DNA from: Doryteuthis pealeii
Taxonomy: Eukaryota; Mollusca; Cephalopoda; Myopsida; Loliginidae
DNA length: 64,000 nucleotides
Reading direction: 5' to 3'
NCBI GenBank assembly: GCA_023376005.1
Contig: CM042176.1
Span: forward strand, 13,174,194 to 13,238,193
The notes under the pieces were generated by a model that saw only the letters and a list, made by a program, of their open reading frames with translations, had not been told where the DNA came from and made no database searches. Position 1 is the first letter of the stretch, and each line of letters opens with the position of its first letter. Positions 51,542 to 61,384 of this stretch are shown here, one piece after another. Made by a program: the position numbers and the translations under genes.

Positions 51542-52268
51542 ATAAACAGATATTGACCACTAAAAATACTATTGAGAGTGGGGAGTTAAAAATTCAACTC
51601 CAGAAAGTTTGTACCATAAGTAAGTAAAATCATCAAATTTATTAAAGGAGTAAAAAAAAAAAAAAATAAAACAATTTGAAATGGAAACTTAGTTTTGTCC
51701 CTGTCAAATAAAATGTTGTGTGCATCTATATATTATCAATTAAATAATTATTTTTAATATTTTCCACATATATTTTCCACAAAATCGTAGGTATTTATTT
51801 ATTTGTAAACTTTTGAATAAACTTCTTGTTACTGAAAAAAGTAAAAATAATTTTAAAAATTGCTTACTCAAATTTTGAGTGTATATAACACAGATCTTAG
51901 TTTTTATTCTAATTTATTATAACCCAATTTTTAGTAGTAGGGAAGATCTAGAACTTATTTACAGACAAAAATAGGTTACAAAAGGTCGCCATTTTTCAGG
52001 ACCCCCTCAAATTTGGAGAGCTAAAAATCGACATTACTCCGCCAATTTTAGAATTGGAAGCTCAAATTTTGGGAATAGTTTAACTTTAACATAATTCATA
52101 ATTGTACAAAATTTCAGAAAAATTAGTTTTTATGCTATGTATTGACGATTTTGACTATAAATCAAATACTTATTAATAGACTTACGCAATCATTTAGAAT
52201 ATTATAATGTAAGCCGTGACATAGTTTTGGTTACAGACAGAAATACACCTAACCTCCATTATTAATAG
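51542..52268 (-). mobile_element. Helitron-like element, degenerate
   Basis: The minus-strand 5-prime end is CTATTAATAATGGAGGTTAG with TGTCTGTAACCAAAACTATG. The interior shares TCGTAGGTATTTATTTATTT and AAATGTTG with the preceding copy. The 3-prime hairpin is not seen, so it may be interrupted by the 51125 copy. Confidence 0.45.
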
Positions 52269-52457
52269 ATGGATGCCCTGATGGAATTAGTACATTGGTA
52301 TCCATGTGAATTCCAATAAAATCCAGAAACAGAGTATTTTGTAGTTTTCCTTATTATAAACGCATTAAAGTGTATGCCCGATTTTAATGCTCAATGCCGC
52401 CTCTTTCCTGAGTTTTGAATAAATACGTACCTACCAAAATAGACGTGACTACTTCCC

Positions 52458-52460
<3 letters not shown>

Positions 52461-52518
<58 letters not shown>
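52461..52518. repeat. (AT)n microsatellite
   Basis: About 28 AT units immediately left of fold-back element 4. Confidence 0.95.
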
Positions 52519-52539
52519 TATATATTGGCAGCATTTTTT

Positions 52540-52895
52540 CTTTTAAACATGTTTTGTTAAACTCTACTGACAATTCTTGTCGGACGAGTTTTTGTTTGAT
52601 CCTTTATAATTGTCTGGCCATCTTTTTAATATCCAGGTGGAATCGGTGTCGGGGAATTGCCCCTCCTACTACTAATTCCTACTGCTACTGCTTGTTTTAA
52701 AAGCGAGACAATGGAAACATTCCACTAGTTCCACACCTGATGATAGTACAAAGACCTACAGAAAGTGCTCGTGAAAGAACCTTTGGTGGATTGCTACACC
52801 AATTCCACCCGGATATTAAAAAAATGGCCAGCCAGTTAGAAAGGATCGAACAAAAAACTCGTCCAACAAGAATTGTCAGTAAAGTTTAACAACAC
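52540..52895. mobile_element. Fold-back element 4, homologue of element 1
   Basis: Inverted arms (52548-52640 and 52795-52890) share ACTGACAATTCTTGT, GGACGAGTTTT and GGCCATCTTTTTAATATCC. The loop has CTGATGA (52737-52743), a weak hairpin and GAAA (52761-52764). The right arm encodes FGGLLHQFHPDIKKMA where element 1 encodes FGGLIHVFHPNIKKMA, with several differences at third codon positions. Confidence 0.65.
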
Positions 52896-52916
52896 ACACA
52901 CACACACACACACATA

Positions 52917-52966
<50 letters not shown>
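52892..52966. repeat. (AC)n(AT)n microsatellite
   Basis: About 12 AC then about 26 AT units. Confidence 0.95.
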
Positions 52967-52969
<3 letters not shown>

Positions 52970-52994
52970 AAAAAATAACAAAAAAGATCTAGGT

Positions 52995-53168
52995 TGGGCT
53001 TATTAATACACATAAAGTTAATAAAAATTATTTCTACTAGTTTATTAATACACACGAAGTTAATACAAATTATTTCTACTAGCTTATTAATACACATAAA
53101 GTTAATAAAAATTTTTTTTACTAATTTATTAATACACACGAAGTTAAAATTGTTTCTAGTAGTTTATT
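52995..53168. repeat. Minisatellite, about 41-bp unit, four copies
   Basis: Units contain TTATTAATACACATAAAGTT and AATTATTTCTACTAG. A related single unit is at 46400-46470. Confidence 0.88.
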
Positions 53169-53255
53169 AATTCTTTCTTCTTCTTTCTTTGGATCCTTTC
53201 CGTCCACTAAGGACGATGGCGTAGTGTTAAAAAAAAAAAAAAAGAAAATATTTTT

Positions 53256-53575
53256 ATCTGCCTCTGCGCAAGTGACTCTGCAAGCCAATTCTTGAGTGAT
53301 AGTCTTTGGTGCACTGAATGTACATACACTGGGATGCTTTCTGGGGCTGCTGGATTTTCTCCCTCTTTCTGGGTCTCTTTGCTGTCGAGGCCACTCTCCT
53401 CTCCGCCTCACCCCTCTCCGTGCCTTACTTAACGTTGAAGCGCCAGGCCGCTCTATTTTTTGCATCTACATCCCACGTGTTTGTGTCAATATGGCATATC
53501 CTCATGCTCTCCTGCAGACATCTTTAAATCGTAGGCGTGGTCTACCAACAATCGGGAGCCTTTTACGAAGTTTAT
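53256..53575 (-). pseudogene. LINE 3-prime coding end with C-terminal zinc finger
   Basis: The minus strand gives LPIVGRPRLRFKDVCRR and, after a one-base loss, MRICHIDTNTWDVDAKNRAA then WRFNVK, a stop, and further on CMYIQCTKDYHSRIGLQSHL ending RRGR. G-R-P-x-L-R-(F/Y)-K-D-V-C-(K/R)-R-D, an N-x-W block and a C-x4-C...S-R-I-G-L-x-S-H finger are the familiar C-terminus of a widespread invertebrate LINE. Long frames on other phases (53121-53465 minus, 53296-53724 plus) are shadows. Confidence 0.78.
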
Positions 53576-53654
53576 TAATACATATGTGTTATATACCTAC
53601 ATTGACATCGTACATTGTACATCGAACATCGTACATCGGGTATATAAACGAGAT

Positions 53655-53675
53655 TGTGTGTGTGTGTGTGTGTGT

Positions 53676-53721
<46 letters not shown>

Positions 53722-53872
53722 TAGGGGGAGAGAGAGGGGTGAGAGGGGGTGAGGGAGTGTTCAGAGAGACATATGAGAGAGAGAGAGGGAGAGGGAGAGA
53801 GAGAGAGGGGGAGTGTGAGAGTGTTCAGAGAGACATATGAGAGAGAGGGAGTGTGAGAGTGTTCAGGGAGAC

Positions 53873-53909
<37 letters not shown>

Positions 53910-54050
53910 GGGAGAGAGAGGGGTGAGAGGGGTGAGGAGTGTTCAGAGAGACATATGAGAGAGAGGGAGAGGGAGAGAGAGAGGGGGAGTGTGAGAGTGT
54001 TCAGAGAGACATATGAGAGAGAGGGGGAGTGTGAGAGCGTTCAGGGAGAC

Positions 54051-54115
<65 letters not shown>
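53655..54115. repeat. (GT)n and (GA)n-rich satellite with higher-order repeat
   Basis: GA runs alternate with a recurring block GTGTTCAGAGAGACATATGA (53755, 53830, 53865, 53940, 53997, 54035), so this is a higher-order tandem array. It ends with a pure (GA)n of about 27 units. Confidence 0.93.
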
Positions 54116-54145
54116 GTCTTCCTTGGTTTTCATTTCTGCTTACTG

Positions 54146-54235
54146 TTTCCTCTTCTCTTGTTCTTGTTCTTGTTCTGTTCTTGTTCTTGTTCTTGTTCTT
54201 GTTTGTTCTTGTTCTTGTTCTTGTTCTTCTCTGGC
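54146..54235. repeat. (TTGTTC)n hexanucleotide repeat
   Basis: About 13 units of CTTGTT with two one-base losses. The frame here (CSCSCSVLVLVL) is an artefact. Confidence 0.93.
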
Positions 54236-54635
54236 CGACATTTCGTCTAGTTGGGTTCTTCTATCTACTTCTTCTATCTTCTCCTTAACTAAGGTTTGGT
54301 TTCTTCTGACTAAGGGCTTCTTTTTCTTCGGTTGATTTGGTCATTGCAATTAATTGACAAGACCATTTTGTTGCCTGATCAATCTTTTATATTTTATCTA
54401 GCCCACACACCGCGTAGATGAGATTTCAACCTCAGCAGCAGTCCGGTCGAATCTAATTCTCTAAACTAATCACGTGTTTCTCGTGGCGCGCTTTCCAGGG
54501 ATCAGGGAGGTATAACCGTCACTGGTAAATTTCCACTCCTTGATCTCAAAGTTAACGGCCTCTTATTCAGCTACAGGGTCTGCCAACAATTTATGTGTGT
54601 CATAAATTGTTATGACTTATGAAGTTAATGAAAAT
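54236..54635. other. Intergenic, no gene
   Basis: GTCTGCCAACAATTTATG is followed by CATAAATTGTTATG, a small palindrome near 54580-54615. Otherwise unassigned. Confidence 0.5.
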
Positions 54636-54639
54636 TATT

Positions 54640-54843
54640 TTTACTTTTCCATTTAGCAATGAAAGCCGGGAGTAAAGGAAGAGTAAATTTCAGTTGTTCT
54701 ATTTTTCGATTATACCCCCTTCTGTTTCAGATCTTTTAAATCTGCATTCTTATTTAGTTTCATTAGCCTTTCTTATTTAATATGATATCTTATTACATTA
54801 AAACTTAAATACTTGAATCCGGATGGTGCATGTATTTTGCTAG
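54640..54843 (+). mobile_element. Helitron-like 3-prime end, truncated
   Basis: Matches the last 200 bp of the 58000 copy (TTCTATTTTTCGATTATACC, AACTTAAATACTTG) and ends with a weakened hairpin (AATCCGGATGGTGCATG) and CTAG followed by T. Confidence 0.62.
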
Positions 54844-54997
54844 TATATATAATGTATGGAGTATCCCTTCCATGATCGTATTCTACAAACATACGTAAAA
54901 ATTTCATGTATTGGGAACTTTTATCTTTTAGTGAATTTACAGTCATTTTGATGAAAATTGTTTAGTGTTCTTTTGTTTCTTTGTTTGTTTCTTTTAG

Positions 54998-55090
54998 CGC
55001 GCACGCGCGTGCGCGCGTGTGTATGTGTGTGTGTGTGTGTCTGTATGTCTGTGTGTGCGGGCGCGGGTGCTTGTGTGTATGTATGCATGT
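54998..55090. repeat. (GC/GT)n alternating purine-pyrimidine tract
   Basis: GCGCGCACGCGCGTGCGCGC then GTGTGT-type repeats. Such tracts favour Z-DNA. Confidence 0.9.
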
Positions 55091-55139
55091 ACAATTTTGT
55101 ACAATAGTTATTTTATCTAGAATTAGTTCCCTTTATTAT

Positions 55140-55216
55140 ATAGCTAGAGTTACTTCCCCTGAATGATTTAATTAATGTCATTAATTAAATCATTCAGGGG
55201 AAGTAACTCTAGCTAT
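55140..55216. repeat. Perfect palindrome, 38-bp arms
   Basis: The left arm 55140-55177 (ATAGCTAGAGTTACTTCCCC to start) is an exact reverse complement of 55179-55216 with one base between. It contains TTTAATTAATG at the centre. Confidence 0.95.
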
Positions 55217-56350
55217 TGGCAAACGGAGCCTAAAATGCGTTTTTGACAAAATGACTTTAGCTCCCCTACAGAAAATAATTTACCAAAAATCAGGGAATTA
55301 TCGGATTTTAATGAAATTTTCAGTGTTTATTTATCAATGAACGATCTTTATAATGCATTATTTATTTTATTTAAAAACTTTCTCATTTTTTTCAGGTCAC
55401 TTAATTTTGACCCCCCTTATATTGGGGGTGTAAAATGTTTTGCGAGTTGGTCATTTTCGATACTAATTACAGTATAAATAAAGAGATAAAAGACCGAAGT
55501 TATGAATAGAAACTAAAAAATTTTTTTTACGATTGTTGTTTTATAAGAAAATAAGTACCGAAAATCGAAAAATAAAATGTAAAAAAATAATAAATAATTA
55601 ATCTTTTGGAGATTTCTTTTTTACTCATTTCGATAATTATTTAATTGGCTATTATTTCGTAAAAGAAAAAATTATACATCGATGTTTTTTCTGCTTAAAA
55701 AGGGGAGGGGGTACATTTTCAATCGAGTTTTTCTTCAAAACCTATTACTTTTGGCACCTAAAATAAGGTTTGCATTAAGTAGATATCTATTTTTAGAATC
55801 TAAAAATATAACATTTTAAACTTAACATCGGGATTTTCATATTTTAAATGAATTTTATATATTAATTTTTCATAGCAAAAATACTAAATTAAAGTTTTGA
55901 AATAAAATAACTGATGCATTATAAAATTCATCAATACTGAAAATTTCATTAAAACCGGATAATTACCTGATTTTTGGTAAATTTTTTTGCAATCGCGAAT
56001 GTTACAGTAAAATTGTAAACAAGCACTTAAAAACCATCGAAAAAGAGGCTGAATGGCGGATATCGTCGAAATTGACCAAAACAAATAGTTTTAAATCTTT
56101 TTAAAATAAACTGCATATGTAATTATATTTTTCTTTGTTTTAATGTTGGTTATTATGCTACTACTAATCGATTTAGACAAAGTTTAACCTTAAATAATAG
56201 ATTTAATTATTCTTAATTCGCTTTTAAAACTCGTAGTTTCCGATTTTTTTTGCTACTCCCTAATGAAGTATTTTTCTTTTCTTCCATTTCGTGAATTAAT
56301 TAGATTCTTTTGGAATAAAAGAAATTACAATCTTATTTCTGGATCGAATG
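55217..56350. other. AT-rich sequence with inverted 100-bp repeat
   Basis: 55270-55385 and 55885-55990 are inverted copies sharing TTTACCAAAAATCAGG and TTTTAATGAAATTTTCAGT. No gene. The intervening 500 bp is unassigned. Confidence 0.65.
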
Positions 56351-56355
56351 AATTT

Positions 56356-56356
56356 C

Positions 56357-56406
<50 letters not shown>
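56356..56406. repeat. (TTA)n microsatellite
   Basis: About 17 TTA units adjoining the 3-prime end of a LINE copy. Confidence 0.95.
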
Positions 56407-56411
56407 GTTTT

Positions 56412-56828
56412 TCACACCAGCATTAGCTGATGGTATTTCCCTGGAGTCTGAGTGACAACAAGTCTCCTCGGGTCTCCAGGATTCTTCTGAGTATTCTGGC
56501 ACATTGTAAAGAGTGCAGTAGTCTGGATGGTCTCAATTCTTCCTCTAATTTCCAGATTTTCCAGTCTTTTTCCCAAGCTTTTTAGACCGTTCCAAGTGCA
56601 CCAACTACAATTGGTATCACTTTGACCTTCATATTCCAGTTCTCTTTTCAGTTCTCTGGCAAAGTCCAGGTATTTGTCCATCTTTTCGTTTTCCTTCATC
56701 TTCACCCTGTGATCCGCTGGAACTGCAACGTCCACCAGTTGACAAGTTCTTTCTTTTTTGTTAATCTGGTCTTCTTCCTGGAAAATTGATATGAGAGTTT
56801 TTCCCACCCGCCAAGGTTGGTGGTTCAC
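56412..56828 (-). pseudogene. Dong/R4-like LINE 3-prime end, copy 1
   Basis: A minus-strand frame of 138 codons contains INKKERTCQLVDVAVPADHR, VKMKENEKMDKYLDFAREL, and LENLEIRGRIETIQTTALF. The V-D-(F/V)-A-V-P-A-D-H-R block and D-K-Y-L-D-L-A-R-E-L mark the restriction-like endonuclease C-terminus of R2/R4/Dong-type LINEs. The upstream R-P-D motif is lost. It sits between (TTA)n tracts, matching the known preference of Dong for TAA repeats. Confidence 0.75.
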
Positions 56829-56868
56829 AGGAGGTTGAGCGACAGCAAATCTCCTTAGTTCTCCGGGA

Positions 56869-56905
<37 letters not shown>

Positions 56906-56935
56906 TGTAAATAGTTATTATTATTGTTATCATTA

Positions 56936-56972
<37 letters not shown>
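56869..56972. repeat. (TTA)n microsatellite, interrupted
   Basis: Two TTA runs separated by TTTGTAAATAGTTATTATTG. It separates the two LINE copies. Confidence 0.95.
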
Positions 56973-56987
56973 TATTCATCTATTTAT

Positions 56988-57400
56988 TTACTCCTTTTGA
57001 GTTTTCACATCAGTGTTAGCTGATGGTATTTCACTGGAGTCTGAGTGACAGCAAGTCTCCTCAGGTCTCCAGGACTCTTCTGAGTATTCTGGCAGATTGC
57101 AGCAGTACAGTGTTCTGAATGGTTTCAATCCTTCCTCTGATTTCCAAACTTTCCAAACCCTTTTCCAATCCTTTTGGGACCGTTCCAAGTGCACCAACTA
57201 CAATTGGTATCACTTTCACTTTCATATTCCATAACTTTTTCAGTTCTCTGGCAAGGTCCAGATATTTGTCCATTTTTTTCATTTTCCTTTAGCTTTACCC
57301 TGTGATCTGCTGGAACTGCAAAAACCACCAGTTGACAAGCTCTTTCTTTTTTGTTTATCATCACTAGGTCTGGTCTTCTTGTTGGGATAAGGTGATCCGT
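56988..57400 (-). pseudogene. Dong/R4-like LINE 3-prime end, copy 2
   Basis: Minus-strand frames give LIPTRRPDLVMINKKERACQ, VVFAVPADHRVK, then after shifts KYLDLARELKKLWNMKVKVI and RGRIETIQNTVLLQSARIL. R-P-D is the start of the PD-(D/E)xK endonuclease core. Asp of V-D-F is Val here. Two frameshifts make it inactive. The 3-prime end runs straight into TAAATAAATAGATG and (TAA)n. Confidence 0.78.
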
Positions 57401-57415
57401 TATTATTATTATTAT

Positions 57416-57468
<53 letters not shown>

Positions 57469-57475
57469 TCTTAGA
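57398..57475. repeat. (TTA)n/(TAA)n microsatellite
   Basis: TTA units, then about 17 TAA units. The left border of the second LINE copy. Confidence 0.95.
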
Positions 57476-57999
57476 ATTGCTATTATTATCATTATTATTA
57501 TTACAAAATTCTTCTTCTTTTGCTTGTTCTTGTTTTAATTTTTATTATTAAATTTTTACTACTATTATAATTTTAAAAATGTTGATAACATTAATTTTTA
57601 ATTTTGATAATTATTATTTTAATATTATTAATCTTTTCTTTAAATCTTTTTACGTCAATTTTCTCTTTTAACTTAATAGTGAAAATTTAGAGTTATCTCC
57701 CTTCATTTACTTTATCCTTTAATTTTTAAAAATTTTCTTGGTTGTCTCCCTTAGACCATGAAATTTGAATTTTGTGACCGAAATAAAAATTTCACTTTGG
57801 TAAATAGATCTTCATATTGCTTACCATACTTTACAAAATGGTCACCCATCTAATTAGTGATTAGGCTCAACAGTGCTTAACTTCGGTGACCTGATAGGAA
57901 TCGATGCTTTCAGCGTAACTTAAACGAGAATTCGTCGCTTTTGAAACAAAACCTCGAACTCTGTTTAACTTGTAGAGTATAGGGTACTATACTATCTTA
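57476..57999. other. AT-rich sequence with a 5S-like block
   Basis: 57838-57905 (GGTCACCCATCTAATTAGTG, TGCTTAACTTCGGTGACCTG, AGGAATCGATGC) resembles the reverse complement of 5S rRNA internal promoter sequence and is shared with 47178-47235. The rest is unassigned. Confidence 0.5.
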
Positions 58000-58603
58000 T
58001 CTTATTATAATGGAGATTGTGTGTGTGTCTGTCTGTAACCGAAACTAAATCACTATTCAAGTCACAATTCCCTAACTTACTGACGTCACATTTACCATGA
58101 ATTTATTTAAACCTCAATTATTGATAAAATTGTTATACCTTATTAATACTGTTGACCATATCTACGTACTAATATCATGTAATTGTATTTATATATACAA
58201 CAAAATAGCGGTTTACAGTGTGAACGAGAAGGCTAATTTGCATATTGATATTTAAAATTTGATTTTGATAAATATATGCTTAGTATTATTGATTTCTAAT
58301 TGTTTGGTTTTCTCTTAACGAATCTGAGCAAAAATCTCGGGGATAAATCTTAAAAGAAATCCATAAACAAGACGAAAGAACTGTAATTTTATTAAATACT
58401 TCATAATCTAACTAAATAGATAAATTAGGAAAAATGGAAGACGGGAGGGAAAGAAAATGATGGAAGAGTTAAATCTAAAGCTGTTCTATTTTTCGATTAT
58501 ACCCCCTCAGTTTATAATTTTCTAAATAGTTTATAATTTGATACAATATTTTATAACATCAAAACCTAAATACTTGCACCCGAAGGGTGCATATATTTGC
58601 TAG
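58000..58603 (+). mobile_element. Helitron-like element, most intact copy
   Basis: Begins TCTTATTATAATGGAGATT, ends with hairpin GCACCCGAAGGGTGC (58576-58590), nine bases and CTAG, then T. About 600 bp, no coding capacity. It provides the reference for the family. Confidence 0.72.
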
Positions 58604-59099
58604 TTATTATAAAGGAGATTCGGTGTCTGTGTCCCTGTAACCGAAACTACATCACTGCTTCCGTCATAATACCCTCAAGAATTGTGTAAGTTTATCAATA
58701 AATATTTAATCAAAATCATTAATACATTTATTTGCCTCAAAACAGCCCATGTTATTAGTACGTTTAAAATCCTACAATATGTCTTATATATCACTAAGAA
58801 ATGAAAGTTTACATAATATATGGTGTGGTTAAATTGTATACTGGTTTTAACAAAACCGGGTTTAATAAATAATAATTTGATGTTTCTAATATTATTAATG
58901 TTTCTAATATTATTGTTTTTATTCTCGAACGTATTACAATCAATCCCATGAATGAATTTTTATATAAAAAAAACAAAACAATTAGAATATAATTAAAATA
59001 AATGTATTCTTTTTATATGTGTTCTTATTTAATTTCCTTAGACTTTTTAATTCAATATATCTCATTACATTAAAACTTATATACTTATGCCATTGCTAG
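58604..59099 (+). mobile_element. Helitron-like element, adjacent second copy
   Basis: It starts at the T right after the CTAG of the previous copy (TTATTATAAAGGAGATTCGG) and ends CCATTGCTAG before T. Its hairpin has decayed. Head-to-tail insertion is consistent with 3-prime-end targeting or tandem arrangement. Confidence 0.6.
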
Positions 59100-59187
59100 T
59101 TTTAAGAAAGGAAAAGAGGGAAGAGGTGGAACATACCAAGGTCGAAGAGCCCAGTCTGCCTAACTATTTACCCATAGCTGGAGGGAG

Positions 59188-60062
59188 AATATCACAACAG
59201 TCTCTCTTCGTTTGCAAAAATATCACAACAGTTTCTCTCCGTTTGTAAGAATATTACACCAGTCTCTGTTATTTTTCTAAGAATATTACAGGAGTCTCTC
59301 TCCGTTTGCAAGAATATCACAGCAGTCTCTCTTCACTTGCAAGAATATTACAGGAGTCTCTCCGTTTGCAAGAATTTACAGCAGTCTCTCTCCACTTGCA
59401 AGAATATTACAGGAGTCTCTCTCCGTTTGCAAGAATATTACAGGAGTCTCTCTTCACTTGCAAGAATATTACAGGAGTCTCTCTCCGTTTGCAAGAATTC
59501 ACAGCAGTCTCTCTTCACTGCAAGAATATTACAGGAGTCTCTCTCCGTTTGCAAGAATATCACAGCAGTCTCTCTTCACTTGCAAGAATATTACAGGAGT
59601 CTCTCTCCGTTTGCAAGAATATTACAGCAGTCTCTCTCCACTTGCAAGAATATTACAGGAGTCTCTCTCCGTTTGCAAGAATATTACAGGAGTCTCTCTT
59701 CACTTGCAAGAATATTACAGGAGTCTCTCTCTGTTTGCAAAAAATATCACAGCAGTCTCTCTTCACTTGCAAGAATATTACAGGAGTCTCTCTCCGTTTG
59801 CAAGAATATCACAGCAGTCTCTCTTCACTTGCAAGAATATTACAGGAGTCTCTCTCCGTTTGCAAGAATATTACAGGAGTCTCTCTCCGTTTGCAAGAAT
59901 ATTACAGCAGTCTCTTTCCACTTGCAAGAATATTACAACAGTCTCTCTCTGTTTGCAAAAATATCACAGCAGTCTGTCTCCTTTTATAAGAATATTACAG
60001 CAGTCTCTCTCCATTTGCAGTAATATTACAACAGTTTCTCTTCGTTTGCAACAACATTAGAT
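59188..60062. repeat. 31-bp minisatellite, about 28 copies
   Basis: Units read CAAGAATATTACAGGAGTCT then CTCTCCGTTTG. Two variants alternate (ending TTCACTTG or CCGTTTG). Because 31 is not a multiple of 3 and the unit lacks stops, all three plus frames are open for 200 codons or more. The three long predicted frames are therefore not genes. Confidence 0.95.
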
Positions 60063-60405
60063 CAGTCTTCAACGTATCCGCAATACCACGTTCCAAAGCG
60101 TCTCGCCTTTTTTTCATATCACGAGATGCATAGCTGATCTCGAGAAAATTTGCATACGCGCCAACCGCTCTCACCAATTCTCCTGGCCTCAAGATCGTGT
60201 TTCCTTAAATTAAGGAGTTAGGGCGGCAATATTTTCTTTTTTCTTTTCGAGTCCTTAATTCGTTTTGCACACAAGACACGTTCGCGCTCGCTTTGAGCTC
60301 CGAGGTAAGTTATTTCTCTCGCTACATGGACTCATCATTGTTTAATATTCTTGAAATGTATAGATTTTCCGGGCTTCCCACAAGGCCGGAATAACATTAA
60401 GTCTT
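60063..60405. other. Unassigned, possibly LINE
   Basis: A minus-strand frame 59995-60192 (MRPGELVRAVGAYANFLEIS at start) runs into the minisatellite and is not recognised. AGGTAAGT at 60302 looks like a splice donor but has no clear exon. Confidence 0.35.
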
Positions 60406-60411
60406 TTTAAC

Positions 60412-60633
60412 GTGCGAAGCCACGCACGAGTCAAAGATCTCCATGTTTCTAACACACATGGGCATGCCTACAAAGTCAGAAAACTCCATAGCTCACATGA
60501 CTTTCGGAAACATTTTTTCACGCTCAGAATTGCCGAAGCATGGAATAAGCTGCCCGCGTCCGTTGTAGGCTGCCGAAACACTGCATCTTTCAAAGCCTCC
60601 ATGCTTCCTGTAATCCCCCAACACTATGCCTGA
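60412..60633 (+). pseudogene. LINE reverse transcriptase C-terminus
   Basis: The 73-codon frame contains YKVRKLHSSHDFRKHFFTLR, IAEAWNKLPASVVGCRNTAS and FKASMLP. The block F-F-x-x-R-I-x-x-x-W-N-x-L-P-x-x-V-V...S-F-K is the standard C-terminal tail of CR1/jockey-type RTs. Truncated at its 5-prime side. The tandem repeats that follow may be its 3-prime UTR. Confidence 0.8.
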
Positions 60634-60679
60634 TACCCACCTCCATACGTATATGCACGCACGTGCACACATATATGCA

Positions 60680-61008
60680 TATTACTGTACTCTATTCATG
60701 TTCCTGACACTAATACATTATTCTATGTACTAGACATGAGATTTGATGAGTTGTGGTGCACCTGAGCACTGTACACATACATGTATATATTACTGTACGC
60801 TATTCATGTTTCTGACACTAATACATTATTCTATGTACTAGACATGAGACTTTGATGAGTTGTGGTGCACCTGAGCACTGTACACATACATGTATATTAT
60901 TACTGTACGCTATTCATGCTCCTGACACTAATACATAATTCTGTGTACTAGACATGAGACTTTGATGAGTTGTGGTGCACCTGAGCACTGTACGCAATAA
61001 ATTACATT
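60680..61008. repeat. About 110-bp tandem repeat, three copies
   Basis: Units contain CTGACACTAATACATTATTC, GACATGAGA, GAGTTGTGGTGCACCTGAGC, ACTGTACACATACATGTATA. It starts about 50 bp after the LINE stop codon and ends in ATTACATTATTATTATAATG, so it may be a 3-prime UTR array. Confidence 0.9.
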
Positions 61009-61059
61009 ATTATTATAATGCGATGGCCAGTGCAAAATAAATAAATAAAATAAAATAGA

Positions 61060-61195
61060 ATAAAAAATACATGGTTCCGTCGGCATTCTCCTCGAAGGGC
61101 TCCTCGGGCACCGAGCAATAAATCCGGCATTTATCACTTTTAGGTGAGAGGGCAAGTGCTACCTAGCGGGACGGTCTCCTGGGACCACGCGATAT
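61060..61195. repeat. Diverged copy of GC-rich repeat
   Basis: TTCCGTCGGCATTCTCCTC and CCGAGCAATAAATCCGG match the 29220-29345 block in inverted orientation. Confidence 0.55.
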
Positions 61196-61384
61196 ATTTT
61201 ACCTCACTCACTGGATATTGGGGGTAAAAAAGTGGACATGATTTTACTAAAAAAATATGTCAAATCACAGCCCAATTCAAAACAAGAAATTCAGTAATTT
61301 CTTCACCATTTTTTATCTTATTTTTGGAACAATTTTGATAAAACTTGGCATGCTTATGTATGTATGTATGTTTGTTTGTTTGGA

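Noticed and set aside
53121..53724. ORFs of 114 and 142 codons on opposite strands
   Set aside because: They are out-of-phase readings of a decayed LINE C-terminus and of (GT)n/(GA)n repeats. The supported frame is the one with IGLQSH.
59306..60060. Three overlapping long plus-strand ORFs (200-228 codons)
   Set aside because: They are the three frames of one 31-bp minisatellite without stops. There is no start context and no domain.
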